Part shown: positions 34,094 to 46,519 of the stretch, one piece after another
Layout of the letters: each line of letters starts with the position of its first letter
Numbering within the stretch: the stretch's first letter is position 1
Source: Cololabis saira
Taxonomy: Eukaryota > Chordata > Actinopteri > Beloniformes > Belonidae
Direction of reading: 5' to 3'
Assembly: GCF_033807715.1 (NCBI RefSeq)
Contig: NC_084587.1
Location: forward strand, 14,613,017 to 14,677,016
DNA: 64,000 nucleotides
Notes under the pieces: generated by a model
Told to the model about the DNA's origin: nothing
What the model saw: only the letters and a program-made list of their open reading frames with translations
The model's database searches: none
Made by a program: the position numbers and the translations under genes

Positions 34094-35650
34094 TGTCAAA
34101 AATACCATCTTTAATGTTGCATAATTACTCCACCTGGCGAATCTGTTGATCCTGCAATGGTGAAGGTGAACAAATAAGGAAGGTTTTTACTACAACAGAA
34201 TATGCAAACGTCCACATGCGTCGAGGTAGATCCTATCTATTTAGGCTAATATTGCTTCATTTTACAGATCAGAAAGACCTCCAAACGGCATCACAGGTCT
34301 TTGATTATCATTCACATGTCGACACATTTGTTCAGCAAAGGAAGAAAAACCCACAATGGTCACTGAAATTACTTGAAACCAAAGAATGTTGTATTAAAAA
34401 GGCCTGAATTGAACTGGGAAAGGCTCCAAATTGATTGAACAGTTTAATTTGCTTGTTGTTGTTGTTATGTTGAACAACAAATCAAAAGAAATGCTTGGGT
34501 TTTTTTTCAAGAGGTAAATTTTCAGTAATTTATTTATTTTTTGTCAGTTTTAAGTTATTTCAGAGACAATTGTGGGTTTCTCATTTTTAATGGAAGGGAG
34601 CCAACACATTTGCCCATGTCCGTATCGTGCATATATTATTTAATTATCACTGAATTGGTGGGTGTTTCTTTGACTTTCTGCAAAAACTGCAAACTGTTTA
34701 GTTTTACCAGAGATGTCATTACTCTCCTCCTTCTCATCCTCTCTTCGATTGAGGTGAAGTTCATCTAGTATGAACCCATAGACACCCTGAGCACCGAGCA
34801 GATGCCTCCGCACTACCAAGAAAATATACCGGCATGATCTAGTTTACTCACAGCAATGTCATCTCATTGCCTTCTTGTTCATATGAGGAAATAAATCCGA
34901 TACGCGTGTTTGCATCTGCCACCTAAAAGAGCAGGATTTTCCTCAATAATGCGTCCCACACGTCCTTAAAAAATGTAAAGGAGGCGAGTTGATGGAAACG
35001 CGGGTGGATAGCCTCTTCTCTTCCCTCTCGGTTGTAAAATTTGCCTAATCCTTTACTGACCTCCAAGCATGACTCAAAAAGCAACAGCTTGGATGTTATC
35101 CTCTGTTCTGTCTTTCGTAAATTCATGAATAACCAGACAGCAGACTTGGATTTTCCTTTTGTAGCCATTAATGTTTAATGAATGAATCCACATCACAGTA
35201 ATATAAATGTGCCCATATTGTGGATTATTCAGGAGGCGAGTCAATGAGGTCTTGGAGGAATGATCATGGTCGACAGCTTCTGCATCTTTAACCTGCTGCA
35301 TCCATTAGGAATAGTTTCAGTTTTTCTCCCAACCAATCTGACCTTTATCCGTGAAGGAAGCCCAGCTCCTCTTCTGGGCTGTGCTTGTTGTTTTGCCAGG
35401 TTATAATCAGTGTAATTAGTGTTTTTTTTTATTTTTTAAATTAATTTACACTCATCTACTTACTGCCTGCTGGCCATTACTTTGCCTTAGTGTTCCTTTC
35501 CCACTTCAATGTGACTTGTGAGGATGTTGCGCTGAGGGGACGGGTGAAGGGAGAAAAAATACATTTTGTGTCCTGAAGATGCCTTGGATTCCCAAAACAC
35601 AGCTTTAGTTTTTAGTCAGCCACGCACCTGCTGTTTATCATAGCAAATGC
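34094..35650. other. Unassigned DNA
   Basis: No gene or named repeat was recognised. Confidence 0.4.
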
Positions 35651-35659
35651 TTGTTTTTC

Positions 35660-36310
35660 TGTGAGAAAGAGCCTGGTTCGCACGGGATTTCGGTCCCGTG
35701 TGAGCCGAAACTTATTTTGAGAGTTTGCGGACGGGGGGGCGAATATGCCTTCCCCCCCACCCTCCGCAAGGTGCTGAGGGAAAGGTATAAAGACGCGGTA
35801 GCCGGAAGTTCGGATTTAGAGTCTGCTGTGGGTCAGTGCAGGACGCCCGGCGCGGTTTTTTCCTTGGCTTACTCTATCTGTCCCCGGCTCTCCAGTCCTG
35901 TGTCGAGGTAAGATAGGCCTTAAAAAACCCTTTGTAGTTGTGTGTGAGGAATATTGCTCAGCCATTTGCGGGGGATAACTTGACACTTTATCCTAGCAAA
36001 CGAGTAATTTTGTGGGCTCTGCCATTTGCGGGGGATAACTGGGCAAAGTATCCTAGCAAACTGGTAGTTTTGTGTGTTCTGCTATTTGCGGGGGATAACT
36101 GGGCAAAGTATCCTAGCAAACTGGTAGTTTTGTGTGTTCTGCTATTTGCGGGGGATAACTGGGCAAAGTATCCTAGCAAACTGGTAGTTTTGTGGATGTC
36201 TTCTATGTAAATGCTTGCTTTTTGCTAATAAATGTATTCATATCTTATAGCAAAAGCGAGGTGTGTGTGTGTGATTTATTTTGGTACAGCCGACCACTCC
36301 TAGAACCTAA
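35660..36310 (+). other. LTR-like or promoter-like segment, class unresolved
   Basis: In order this stretch has a GC-rich start with GGTCCCGTGTGAGCCG, a TATA-like GTATAAAG (35786-35793), CpG-rich transcribed-looking sequence and a strong splice-donor-like GAGGTAAGAT (about 35906). A 60-bp tandem array and TAATAAATG, a polyadenylation-like signal near 36228, follow. This order resembles a solo LTR of an endogenous retroelement. However, no clean TG...CA ends or 5-bp flanking repeat could be set. A genuine promoter with a non-coding first exon is the alternative. Confidence 0.35.
35961..36194. repeat. 60-bp tandem repeat, about four units
   Basis: The unit starts GCCATTTGCGGGGGATAACT and recurs at exactly 60 bp: 35961, 36021, 36081 and 36141 (last unit partial). 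Units 3 and 4 are identical over the shared length. Unit 1 differs most (TTGACACTTT for GGGCAAAGTA). Because 60 is a multiple of three, several frames stay open (repeat FAGDNWAKYPSKLVVL). This is probably incidental. Confidence 0.95.
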
Positions 36311-36482
36311 TTGAGATTTCTCCTAAAACAACGGGTCAGTACAAACTGCATACAGCCAAATTGTGCAAGAGTGAAATGGAAGTATTTGGGAATAAAACTC
36401 AAGCACTCAAGCACTCAAGCACTTTTTCTTTCCATTTAGTGTAAACTGCTGTGAGCTTTGTATACGTGCTGTATAAATGTGT
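36311..36482. other. Unassigned spacer
   Basis: There is a short (CAAGCACT)n triplet at about 36400-36423 and nothing else recognised. Confidence 0.4.
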
Positions 36483-36690
36483 TTACGGAGCCCGTTCCCC
36501 GGGGCACGGTGCTCTGCATGCTTGAGATGTCGCCCTGCTCCAGAACACCTGGCTCAAATTAGTAGGGCATCGCAACACTTGTTGCAGACCCTGATGACAA
36601 GCTGACAGTGATCCAATCGGGTGTGTTTGAGCAAGGAAACATCTAAAACATGCAGGGGCAGTGTGCCCCAAGGAACAGAGCAGGGAAACA
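36483..36690. repeat. Dispersed fish DNA-transposon-like repeat
   Basis: GAGATGTCGCCCTGCTCCAG ... GTGTGTTTGAGCAAGGAAAC then ATCTAAAACATGCAGGGGCA resembles a widespread fish repeat (GTGTTGGAGCAGGGAGACATCTAAAA type). The two halves are partly inverted copies of each other (CCTGCTCCAGAACACCTG / GTGTTTGAGCAAGG). Boundaries are unclear. Confidence 0.5.
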
Positions 36691-38300
36691 ATAAGGTTTA
36701 TTGAGTGTTATTCGTGTCCACATTTACTTTCTGCTGGAATGGAGCGGCTCAACTCCTTTTCAACAGTGCTGTGAAGACATGGCTGAGTGTTTGTAATGCA
36801 GCTCTGTGGAAAACTGATTCAAATCGGACAATGTAATCTCCTTTTAATGAACCCTTACAAAAAACATCTAAATATTTGAATATATATATATGCATTATAT
36901 ATGTTATAATTCACTCTTGAAGATGAGGAAGTAGAAGGTCAAGCAGAAATAAGGAGGAAGAAGGTACATTTCCACTTGTATGATCTGATCATTTCCTGTT
37001 AACGGTGACTAGCCAGTTAGCCCTTGAGAGCCACACTCACCTGTAGAATAAAATGAGTGGACTGTTGAAGCCCTTCAGAAATCCACTCATTGAAAATCTG
37101 TATCTGGATGGTAGAATGTCAAGATCAAGCTTTAATCTCTTTTCTTTTCATTACACTTCAACCTATTTTTTTTTTAATTAACTTGTTTTAAATGTTTATA
37201 CTCTCAAGTTTATACTCTCAAAAAAGAAACATTCCCTCAAATATTCTCTTCATCATTCTTTTGAGCTTAATTAGCCTGTATCTCAGAAAGTGAATACCAA
37301 ATCAGAAAGGACTTTGTTTGGCTTCTATTTCCTTGCATTCATGACATTTCTTTTTTTGTTGCTTCATTTTAACAACTGCCTGTCCTTTCCAGTATTTCAC
37401 CCCTGCAATAGGACAGGCCAGCAGTGGTTCTGTCCAGCAACAGACAGCAAGTGCAAACGGTTTTATTTGCCAGATAAGCGTTTCAGAGGTTAGGATCGTC
37501 TGTGGTTGGCGACAATCCTGGTCAGCTGCCGCCCTGCCAGTCCCAGCTGTTATGCATAAAAGGGAGACGGTTGATGAAAAGAGTGGAAGCAGCGAGTCCA
37601 GTCTCTGCTGCCACAATCACCTGCCTTTGACTCAAGGAGCTTTGAGCCTCAACAATTCATAAGTAATAACAAGTTTTGCTGCAAAGGTCAAAATTTGGTG
37701 TTTTAAATACTGATATATGGAGTAGTACGGTATGTGTAAAATATTATTTTTGAATTCCAACTGTTTAAAAACATATTTTCTTGAAAAAAAAAATGTATAT
37801 ATATATAACATTTTAAAAATACTTAAAATGAGAAAAAGAGGGGAGCTTTCCTTTCACTGCCGTCCTACCTGCCTCTTGCTGGGGCTCCCGGTCGGGCAAC
37901 TGTAGTCTGGTGGGGGCCTCCTGCTCGCTTCCCTGACGCCCCGGTCTGACTTCACTTCACCCCTCATTGCAATACATAAATTACCAATTTTAATTCTAAT
38001 AATTATTCTTGGCATTATCATGATGTATTGTTTCATAGTTTATTATTATATTAAGTTATGAAATCTCATGGGATGTTAAACTATAGTATTATTATATTGT
38101 TATATATAATAGTATGGTGATATAATTTGGTTATATGTTATAATATTTTATAAAAATGATGTTATATTAGGATATAACTATATCATTATTCTATATTATA
38201 TCGTGCTACACCACTCTATATGATGATTATTTATTTGTTTAACTTATTTACTCTCGAATTAATATTGTCAATTTATGTATCTAGTTTCATCACCTTATTT
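36691..38300. other. Unassigned DNA, very AT-rich at 38033-38220
   Basis: 38033-38220 is a TTATAT-rich low-complexity stretch. No gene was recognised in the interval. Confidence 0.4.
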
Positions 38301-38305
38301 ACACA

Positions 38306-38393
<88 letters not shown>
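38301..38393. repeat. (CA)n microsatellite
   Basis: An almost uninterrupted CA run of about 90 bp. Confidence 0.97.
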
Positions 38394-38397
<4 letters not shown>

Positions 38398-39514
38398 GAT
38401 TTCGTCTTTTGTCGTTGGTTGCACTGTATTTTAATAAATAAATAAAAAAAATTTAAACATTTAAAAAAAATAAAATCATCTTTTCTTGCATGTCCACTCT
38501 GCCTGCATGTCTCAAGCACCAACCATCTAACCTCCGGATTGAGTCCCGAGTCGTTGCATGTTCTCGATTGGCCACAGCTAGTCAATCTCCATCGACTCCC
38601 ACGTCAAGATGTCCAGCTTTAGAGCAGGAATAAACATATTTACAGCCTGGTTCAAAAAAACGTTTTGGTCTGAATCGTTTGATTCAACTTCCGGCAGCTC
38701 TGCAGCTATTGTTGCAGAGAACGGCTGAGGGGGTTGGTTAGCCACAGCTAACTTTGACATGTGGTAGGCTTGATCCCGTCTGCTTCTCCAGCAACATGGC
38801 TGCACGCAGTTTAAAGCAAAAGAGGCTTCAGAATGCTCTTCAGAAACCATTGGGTCATGTGTCTAACTCTTTGTCCATTGTTTACACATAATTCGCTCTC
38901 AGGAGGTGAGGTTTTTTAGCAGATTAGCCAACGACATATTCATATTGCTAAACCTGCGATGCACATTCACCCTGTCATTGTTGTCAAAATAACTCTGTGG
39001 CAGGGTGGAGGAGCTGCAGCCACTCAGGTTGATTGGGGCACAGGTGGCCCCAATCAACCTATCCACCCTGCCAGCCTTGATAAGGTATGGCTGCACAGCA
39101 GAAAGGGTCTCTGGTCTGCTGTGAAGGAGCTTGTTCACGTGTGGGTGTTTAGGATCTGGTGAATAAAACCGTTTGTGCACTGAAACCTGTGTCCTCTGTC
39201 CTGTCGGTCGGCCCCCGTAGCACTAGCCGTGCTACAAACTCCAAAAAGGGCTAATTATTTTATCCTGCCTTACACTCAACAAACACCATTTTTCTTAATC
39301 ATGGCAAGCGAAAATGTCAACACCTTACTCCATAAGATCCCTCCTCGAATTCAGAGGAGAACCTTGACATAGAAACTTCAGATAAAGGACGACTGACACT
39401 TTCTCCCTCAATCAGTTGGTGTGAAATGTCCATCTTCCCAGGGGGTCGAAGCCCAAGCTTTTTGTCAAGACTTTATGAATTACATTCGGCAGGAGGGTCC
39501 CCCCTTACGATCCA
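38394..39514. other. Mostly unassigned, with a double inverted repeat
   Basis: 38582-38655 is the reverse complement of part of 47325-47400 (TACAGCCTGG / CCAGGCTGTAAATAT), a low-level dispersed repeat. A nested inverted repeat lies at 38998-39073. Around 39160-39235, GAATAAAACC and GTAGCACTAGCCGTGCTAC could be an LTR end, but no partner was found. Confidence 0.4.
38998..39073. repeat. Two-tier inverted repeat
   Basis: The outer arms are TGGCAGGGTGGA (38998-39009) and TCCACCCTGCCA (39062-39073). The inner arms are AGGTTGATTGGGGC (39026-39039) and GCCCCAATCAACCT (39047-39060). All pairs are perfect. The 16-bp bulge is only on the left side. Confidence 0.9.
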
Positions 39515-39722
39515 GGTCCTGGTCCAGGTTTCTTCCCTCCTAAAGGGGAGTTTATCCTTGCCACTGTTTGGCTTAAGGTTTTTCTCCCACTAGGGGAGTT
39601 TTTTACCTGCCATTGTTTATGTAATAATTGCTTGGGGGTCGTGTTCTGGGTCTCTGGAAAGCACCTAGAGAAACTTCTGTTGTAATACACCCTATATAAA
39701 TAAAATGGAATTGGACTGAATA
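39515..39722 (+). repeat. Dispersed fish LINE-tail repeat, copy 3
   Basis: CCAGGTTTCTTCCCTCCTAA ... TTTTCTCCCACTAGGGGAG ... CTCTGGAAAGCACCTAGAG ... CCCTATATAAATAAAATGGAATTGGACTGAA is the longest copy and runs in sense toward the tail. Copies 1 and 2 are its reverse complement. Confidence 0.7.
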
Positions 39723-42453
39723 AAAACATTTACGTATCACAAGTCTGTTGTAATAACAGAGAGCACTGGCGGTGTGCCGGACATAATAATAGCCGCGTAA
39801 TATAAAAATCCACTGCTACACACAGCAGCAGCAGACAACATCCCATATTGGCACATATTTTTCCGACCTTGGTGGATTTTCTGCCTACTTTCCACAACAC
39901 GGTGCAAGGTCAAGGAAATAAATGTTGTAGCTACCCATATGCACAATGGACCCCAAACTAAAAAAACAAAACCTCTTCAATAAGGGTTTTAGGGTTAGGT
40001 TGAACTTTTGAGGAATATTACATTTATAATACAAAATAAGACAGAAAACATTTATTTTGGCCCTGTATTCAAATTTAATGACCTGATAAAAATGTGTTTA
40101 CGCTTGTGTGTATCTCATTTGGCTTAAAATTGCCATATAAACTTGTTCTAACTTTTTCAAGTTTTTAATGTCAGGTTGAACATGTTTGTGATATTGACAG
40201 GAAGTAATTTGATTAATCTTCCTAAGACATGGAAGTGGTCTTGTGCAGAAACAAGTCAAAACACTGACTTCATCTGGAAGATTTGAAGGTTGTAAGGAGA
40301 ATTTACTTTCCTTTGTTTTCCCCCCGTAATCTCAGCGCAGACACTGTCACTGAAAACAAAATTGTTTCTTCCCTGCGGTGAGCAGGTGAAAGCAACAGAT
40401 AAGAGGGGGAAAGGAATCAGACTCTCGAAAAGGATATGAGACGATGGAGCTGTTCGGAAAAAATCAATCTGAAAAGTTTAAAGAGCAGATGAATCATCTG
40501 TCACCTGAAAATTACTTCAAAGTTTTCGCTCAGAACTGATGTAGCAGAGCATGATTTCGATATTCAAATGCATGCACAAAATCATGCACAAGATCAAACA
40601 ACTCAACACTTTGAGTATGCATTATCAGGCTTCTGGCATCATTTATCTCACATGAATAATCAAATCCATTTTAAACCAACGAGCTTGGTCCAAGAGGCTG
40701 CTACTACGCCAAGAAACTGAAGCAGTCAGGCCATTTATGGGTTTGATTCTGAACCTTTCAAATGGTTTCAGAAGGAAAAGAACAAATCTACCAAATAACT
40801 GCCCTCCTGTGTGTCCAGTGGCAGCTGGAAGCAGAACTTCCTGAGTGCATCTGTCAGTGTAAATCGAAGCAATCAAGGCAAAAGGATGCATCTTTGTGCA
40901 AAGTCTGTGGATGTACCTGTAGTCCAGGAGATGACAAACTGAAAGAACCCATGTGGCCTCTTGGCACAACCAGATTACCGAGTGATTAGAGTGTACGCAC
41001 AAATGCTTTCAAGCATCCTTGAAATCCCATTTCTGCTCTTTTTCCTCCCATCTCTCTCCACTGCCATAATTGAATGGAGGTAAATAAAATCCTCAAATAT
41101 TAATTATTCAGTTTACCCGTGTGTTTACCCATGTAAGGCAATAAAGAATGTACCTTTTTAGTTTTAGCTTTTTTGCAAGTACTTTAAGCATGTTGTTTTT
41201 CTACTGTATGTATAGGTGTGATTGAAGCTCATGAACTGCTTGATGATGTTCAGCATTTTGAGGAAGAGATTTACTCTATGAACAACAGTTCGTGTGCATG
41301 TAAGATGTAACAGAAGACTGCATTTGCAACGACATCTCCCTCCTTCAGACTGTAATTCAGACCGGTGACTTATTTCAGATGAAATCGACAGCCAGAATGG
41401 GATCGTGTTTAAAACAGTGCCTGATATCAAGCTCTGCATTTCAAGTATGCCAGGTCGTAGACTCGTCCCTAGTTTTTATTTTGTCCCCTTCTGTTCTCTC
41501 TTAGTGTTAAACCCAGGTCATTTATTAGTCTAAAAGTCAGCTATGTTTTCATACTTTACACGTTTTTCATGTGATATTAGTGCGTGTGATTGGTTTAATC
41601 AAAATATTCAAAGATACGGTGTAATACTGTATGTTGTGTGTTGTTCAACTCAGGTTGTATTTACCAGATTTTAAGATCTGGCATGTATTCAGAGAGTTTT
41701 CTTTATGTTCTGAAATGATTGTGTACTTTTATTATGTCATGATTGAATTGGACTATTTTTGCGTCCCATAACACAAAAGAGAAGGCCGTTTCCAGGGACA
41801 CAGACATTTATTTAATTATTTTTAAAACATCCATGAGACTCTGCCTTATGCAGTATTTATCTGACTTTTTTTTATTCAGTAGTCAGCTCAATTATTTTGT
41901 CAGTGTTTTGTCTCGCCAAGACTTTCAGCATTCCTCCTTTGTGTTTTATTTTGCTATGTTTTGCATTTTTGCCTCAGCATGTTCCCACTTTGTATTTTTG
42001 TATTGGTGACAAGCACTTTTTCTGTATTCTTGCCTCCTGTGTGCTCTATTTTTTGAAGTCGTAACAACTGTCAAGATCTGTTGTTATCTTAAAATAAGTC
42101 TTGGCATTTAATAACACCATATATTTAAGCTTACCAGGAAAAGCCTTTCATGATGTCAGTGAGGACACGATCCCCCACTGTCCGGTTTCTTTGACAAAAG
42201 AAAGGAGCTGCTGTTAATGCAGCAGAAAGCCGAGCAAACAGAATATTCAATCAGTACTGCTCCAAGGCTCGTCAGTGGTCCGTGGCCAAGGCTAAACTTT
42301 TAAAAGTGTGTGCTTGAGGGTATGCAAGTGTGTCTCGTAGTTTACTCAGTTATTTGACCCATGCCACAGTCCTCATTAGTCCTTTTCAAAAGTGGTCAAA
42401 AATCACAGATGCTTCATTGTGCTTTTACTCCACCTGGGTATGGTGACACAGAC
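39723..42453. other. Unassigned DNA
   Basis: About 2.7 kb with no recognised gene, LINE or MITE. The longest frames (40643-41002 minus, 41743-42009 plus) lack domain signatures. Confidence 0.45.
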
Positions 42454-42591
42454 TCGTCATCTAGGGTTGCCACCCGTCCCGTAAAATACGGAATTGTCCT
42501 TTATTTGAGAAAAAAATGATGCATCCCGTATTGAACTAATAAGGGACGCGATTTGTCCTGTATTTTCATTAACGCCCCATACACACGTCTG

Positions 42592-42699
<108 letters not shown>

Positions 42700-42889
42700 C
42701 TACACTAAATTTAACAATAATGAACAAAATAAAACACAGGAAACATTAAGGCCAGCAAAGTAAATTTGAGAATATTTTATGAAATCAATAAACAATTCCA
42801 TCATCAAAATTATAACAAATAAAGGTTTAAAATATCTTGCTTTGCATGTAATGAGATGAGACTATGTCATGTATTAGTTTCACCTTTTA

Positions 42890-43053
42890 AGTTGAATTAT
42901 TGAAATAAATTAACTTTTACACCATATTCTAGTTGAATTATTGAAATAAGTTAACTTTTACACCATATTCTAATTGAATTATTGAAATAAGTTAACTTTT
43001 ACACCATATTCTAGTTGAATTATTGAAATAAATTAACTTTTACACCATATTCT
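42890..43053. repeat. 41-bp tandem repeat, four units
   Basis: The unit AGTTGAATTATTGAAATAAR ... TTTTACACCATATTCT recurs at 42890, 42931, 42972 and 43013 with very few differences, inside the hAT MITE. Confidence 0.95.
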
Positions 43054-43240
43054 TCACCTGTTGGCTATATTATACATCTGGGCTGATGTGGACATACATA
43101 GAATAGGAGGCTATTTCAGTTGCTAGTATGGTTGGCTGTCATGCAAGTCCAATGCTAAATGCTAAATGTTCAATGCTGTGCTGCTGAAATCGGGGCGTCC
43201 CTTATTTCTATTTCTGAAAGGTGGCAACCCTATCGTCATC

Positions 43241-44040
43241 CCAAGTGTAAAATGTATTGCTAGAACTCCAACATGACTAAGCAATACTGAAAAATGTTAT
43301 ACACTATATTACTTGTGAAAAGTTAAGAGGAAATGTTTTTCAAGTTGGGGCAGAAGCATAGTAACCTTGGGCCTCCAGAAACCAGGCTTGACACAGGAAA
43401 AGTCTTTTGCATGGGATTTAAATTATCCGGGGACCTGCGGTACTTTGTAATAATCACAGAGGACGTTTGTGATTTTAATCCCGTCTGAAAGCGCCATGTC
43501 TGGATCCCTGAGGGAACATGGGGAGATTTTTTTCTCTGTTGCATTGCCTCGCAATAATTCAGTTATTTTTACTTGGATATTTAGTTGTTAGTTCATGTGG
43601 CACCATCGACACAATAATAATGTCTGTGACTACCCTATTTCACCAAACACCAAGATCATGAGATAATTTTAATCCCGTCCGAATGCACATGTCAGTAATT
43701 CAATGCTGTGAGGCTAGAATCTTTTTTATTTTTAATAATTCTCGTTGCCTTTTCTGTCTCTTGACATTTGCAGTACATATTTGATATTATATTACAGCGT
43801 TGCCATATATCCAGCCCATATAGAGTAGTTTAATGATCTCATATTTGTAGATGATAATCCTACAGAAACAAATCATTATTAAGCTTCACACAGAGACTTT
43901 TGAAAAAAGAAGTCCGGATAGGTTTGCCTATTTTGTAACTTGTCAAAATGCCACTGAAATCTAATTATTGACTGTCTGATTGGATGCTTTTAACTCAATA
44001 TTCAAGTTTAATATGAAATAAAAGGTCAATAAAATGCGAG
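43241..44040. other. Unassigned DNA
   Basis: Two phrases TTTTAATCCCGTC(T/C)GAA (about 43475 and 43670) suggest an undefined repeat. Nothing else was recognised. Confidence 0.4.
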
Positions 44041-44170
44041 GCCTCAACATGGATCAATGTCTGTGAATTGCAGTAAAACACAGACTTTGCTCATCCAGGG
44101 CTACTGCAGCAGAACTAAATACAAATGTCAGGGTGTAATTTCAGTATTACAGCAGGTCCAGAGGTCACTT
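44041..44170. repeat. Dispersed repeat, divergent copy of 50730-50840
   Basis: GAATTGCAGTAAAACACAGA ... GGGTGTAATTTCAGTATTAC then AGCAGGTCCAG corresponds to GTAGTAAAACATAGACTTCG ... GGGTGTAATAGTATAATTAC then TGCAAGTCCAG near 50745. The class is unknown. Confidence 0.5.
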
Positions 44171-44584
44171 AAAGTCCAGTGCGAATAGTACATTTGTTCC
44201 AGTTCATAAGCTGCTTCCTTCTGAGGCTATACCTGTATTTGATTAATTTCCCACATCCTGTTTAAAAGCTTAATCAGAGGTGGTCGACCAAAGAGTGCGT
44301 CTTTTCCCCCAGCTGATACTGTTACACTTGGTAGACTCTTTGAACCCTGACATTTTGCAGGATTTACTGACCGACAGGAACTAGGGAATAACAAGAAATG
44401 TTACCTGTAGATTTAATTTTTGAATATAAATATTAGTTTTGAACTCCTTTACAGAGCGAGATGTAAATATTCATTTCAACAGAAGACTTTTGATCTATAG
44501 ATGTCATTACAACTAATTAGCCTAGTTGCATGTAATAATGCTTTTCTGTTAACTTCAATTAGGTAATATTATTTGACAGCATGC

Positions 44585-45410
44585 CATGAATTTCCACTGC
44601 TATGCTGATGATACTCGGCTACACCTGTCCATGAAAACAGTGGACATTAACCAGCTACAAACATAATCTAAAGACATAAAGGCCTGGATGACTCAAAACA
44701 TTCTCCAGCTACTGTATATTCAAAGAAAACTGAAGTTGTTGTGTTTGGAGCTGAGCACTTCAGGGATATATTGTCTAGATATGTAGTTACTCTAGGTAGC
44801 AACGCCTTGGCTTCTAGTACTACGGTTGGGAGTTATTTTTGACCAGAATCAGTGCTTCGATTCTCATCGGTTTCTAGGAATGTCTTTTTACACCTCCATA
44901 ATAATTGCTCAAATTAAGAACATCCTGTCTCAGACTGAGGCAGAGAAAACGGATTACATTCAATCCAAAAATACTTTATTTATCCCCCAAGGGAAATAAA
45001 TTAATCAAAGCATTTGTTACTTCAAGATTGACTATTGAAATTCATTATTATTGGGTTGTCCCAAAGATTCTCCATAAAAACCTCCACCTCATCCAAAATG
45101 TTGGAGCCATGGTTTTGGTGAGAACTAGCAGGAGAGATTTCTGCCATTGGCTACCTGTAACATCCAGAAAATAATTTAAGATTCTTCTCCTCCCATATAA
45201 ATCTCTTAATGACCAAGATCAATCACATTAAAGGGATTGTACTTCCATATTTTCCAAGCAAGTTCACTTGTGGTTCCTAAAGTTTCTTAAAGTAGATTGG
45301 GAGGTAGAGCCTTCAGTTATCTGATTCCTCTCCTCTGGAAACAGATTGGATGGGTCATGTGCCCTGGAACATCTGCTGGTGAACCTCCCATAATACATCT
45401 CTCCTCACTC
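44585..45410 (+). pseudogene. L2-like LINE remnant (RT and C-terminus)
   Basis: Plus-strand pieces in several frames read FHCYADDTRLHLSMKTVDIN (catalytic YADD), then AWMTQNILQLL, then AFVTSRLTIEIHYYW, ILHKNLHLIQNVGAMVLVRT and GGRAFSYLIPLLWKQ. These are the consecutive blocks of an L2 RT from the YADD box to the LWN.LP tail. A foreign snippet (CAAAAATACTTTATTTATCC, about 44965-44990) interrupts it. The 3-prime UTR appears to continue at 46798 after an insertion. Confidence 0.75.
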
Positions 45411-45552
45411 TGTTCTCTTCTCCTAGCTCTTTTAATGACACTATTGTTGTTGTTTTTAACCTGTGCTCCTTCTTCCCAGCAGGTTTCTGATCTGTTGCTC
45501 TGGATCACCTCTGTTGTCCTGTGTCAATCACATTTTTGCCTTAATCCGACCG

Positions 45553-46500
45553 ATTTCGAATTTTTAAAATCCATGTATACCTTAGCCAGGCTGAATTGAA
45601 GCTCTTGAGATGGAGCTTTCAGTGCCAGATAATGCATCTTAATTCGAGTTATTTCGGCATGTATACGCAAGCCACGCTGAACCGAGCTAGTGACTGCACC
45701 GGGACTCCCCCCTCTGGATGTGACGAGCCGCAGGAGCGGGAAAAATAACAGTCACCGCATCATAACAACACGGTCACAGAAGAAGAAGAGGGAGACTTTG
45801 CATGCATCTTACCTGCAACATGATCAGGTTTAAGGCTGAATTATGCTTCTGCGTCACACCAACGCAGAGCATACGCCGCAGCCGTGACGCCGTCGTGAAC
45901 CCTTCGGACTTCTCCGTCTCTCCATTTGGTCGCGGTGCAGTACCCCCCGCGGCCGCTAGTTAGCGATCTTTTTCTGAATGGTTTATCCGACTTTCCGGTC
46001 AAAGTAAATCAAAGAGATAAGGACAACTATTGTGCAAAAAACAAAAACAAAAAAAATCACACATAAACAAAGAAAAGAGCGCTGAAAGTTCACTACTGAT
46101 TCAAACCGTAAACCGGAAATGCGTTGCTTCCAGGCGAACCAATCACAGCGCTCTCCGTCTGCGTGTGGTCTGCGTCTCCTCGACGCGTAGTTACAATTTT
46201 CGTGAGGTGCACGTCAGTGACGGCGCAGGTGACGGCGTGTCCTCTGCGTCGATCCAAACCACACGCCGTAGGCACGGCGCCATTTTGACGCAGAAGCATA
46301 ATTCAGCCTTTAGTATGTATGACATTTACAGAGCTGATCTATCATTAGCATCAATTTTTTTCCGCATGTACCGGAAGAATGCCAATGCGAAAGTGTGTGT
46401 GGCCCCACCTAGCGGTGCAGAGTCGAACGCACCTCTTTTAATAATCGATTGTCTTCTCGTGCATGTACACTCAGATTTATCTGAAACACCAGTTTAATCC
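45553..46500. repeat. Probable Harbinger-like repeat hosting a nested MITE
   Basis: Sequence on both sides of the nested MITE contains CATGTATACCTTAG, CATGTATACGC and GCATGTACACTCAG words, like a fish Harbinger MITE family with GCATGTACAC ends. Its termini are too decayed to place. It appears to have separated the L2 fragment from its 3-prime UTR. Confidence 0.4.
45833..46309. mobile_element. PIF/Harbinger-type MITE (AGGCTGA family), long copy 2
   Basis: It begins AGGCTGAATTATGCTTCTGC and ends GCAGAAGCATAATTCAGCCT, flanked by the exact 3-bp duplication TTA (45830-45832 and 46310-46312). The 477-bp interior is homologous to the 19444-19876 copy. The open frame at 46030-46497 runs out of the element and is not a gene. 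Confidence 0.92.
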
Positions 46501-46519
46501 TTAGCTAGATTGTTAACTG

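Noticed and set aside
35961..36194. Regular 60-bp repeats that might suggest a CRISPR array
   Set aside because: The units are contiguous without variable spacers, the genome is eukaryotic, and no cas-like gene is present.
35938..36210. Open frame with a 20-residue repeat (FAGDNWAKYPSKLVVL...)
   Set aside because: It stays open only because the repeat unit is 60 bp; the opposite strand is open for the same reason.
46030..46497. 155-codon plus-strand frame
   Set aside because: It lies mostly in the long AGGCTGA MITE and runs out past its end; the homologous MITE at 19444 does not conserve the frame.
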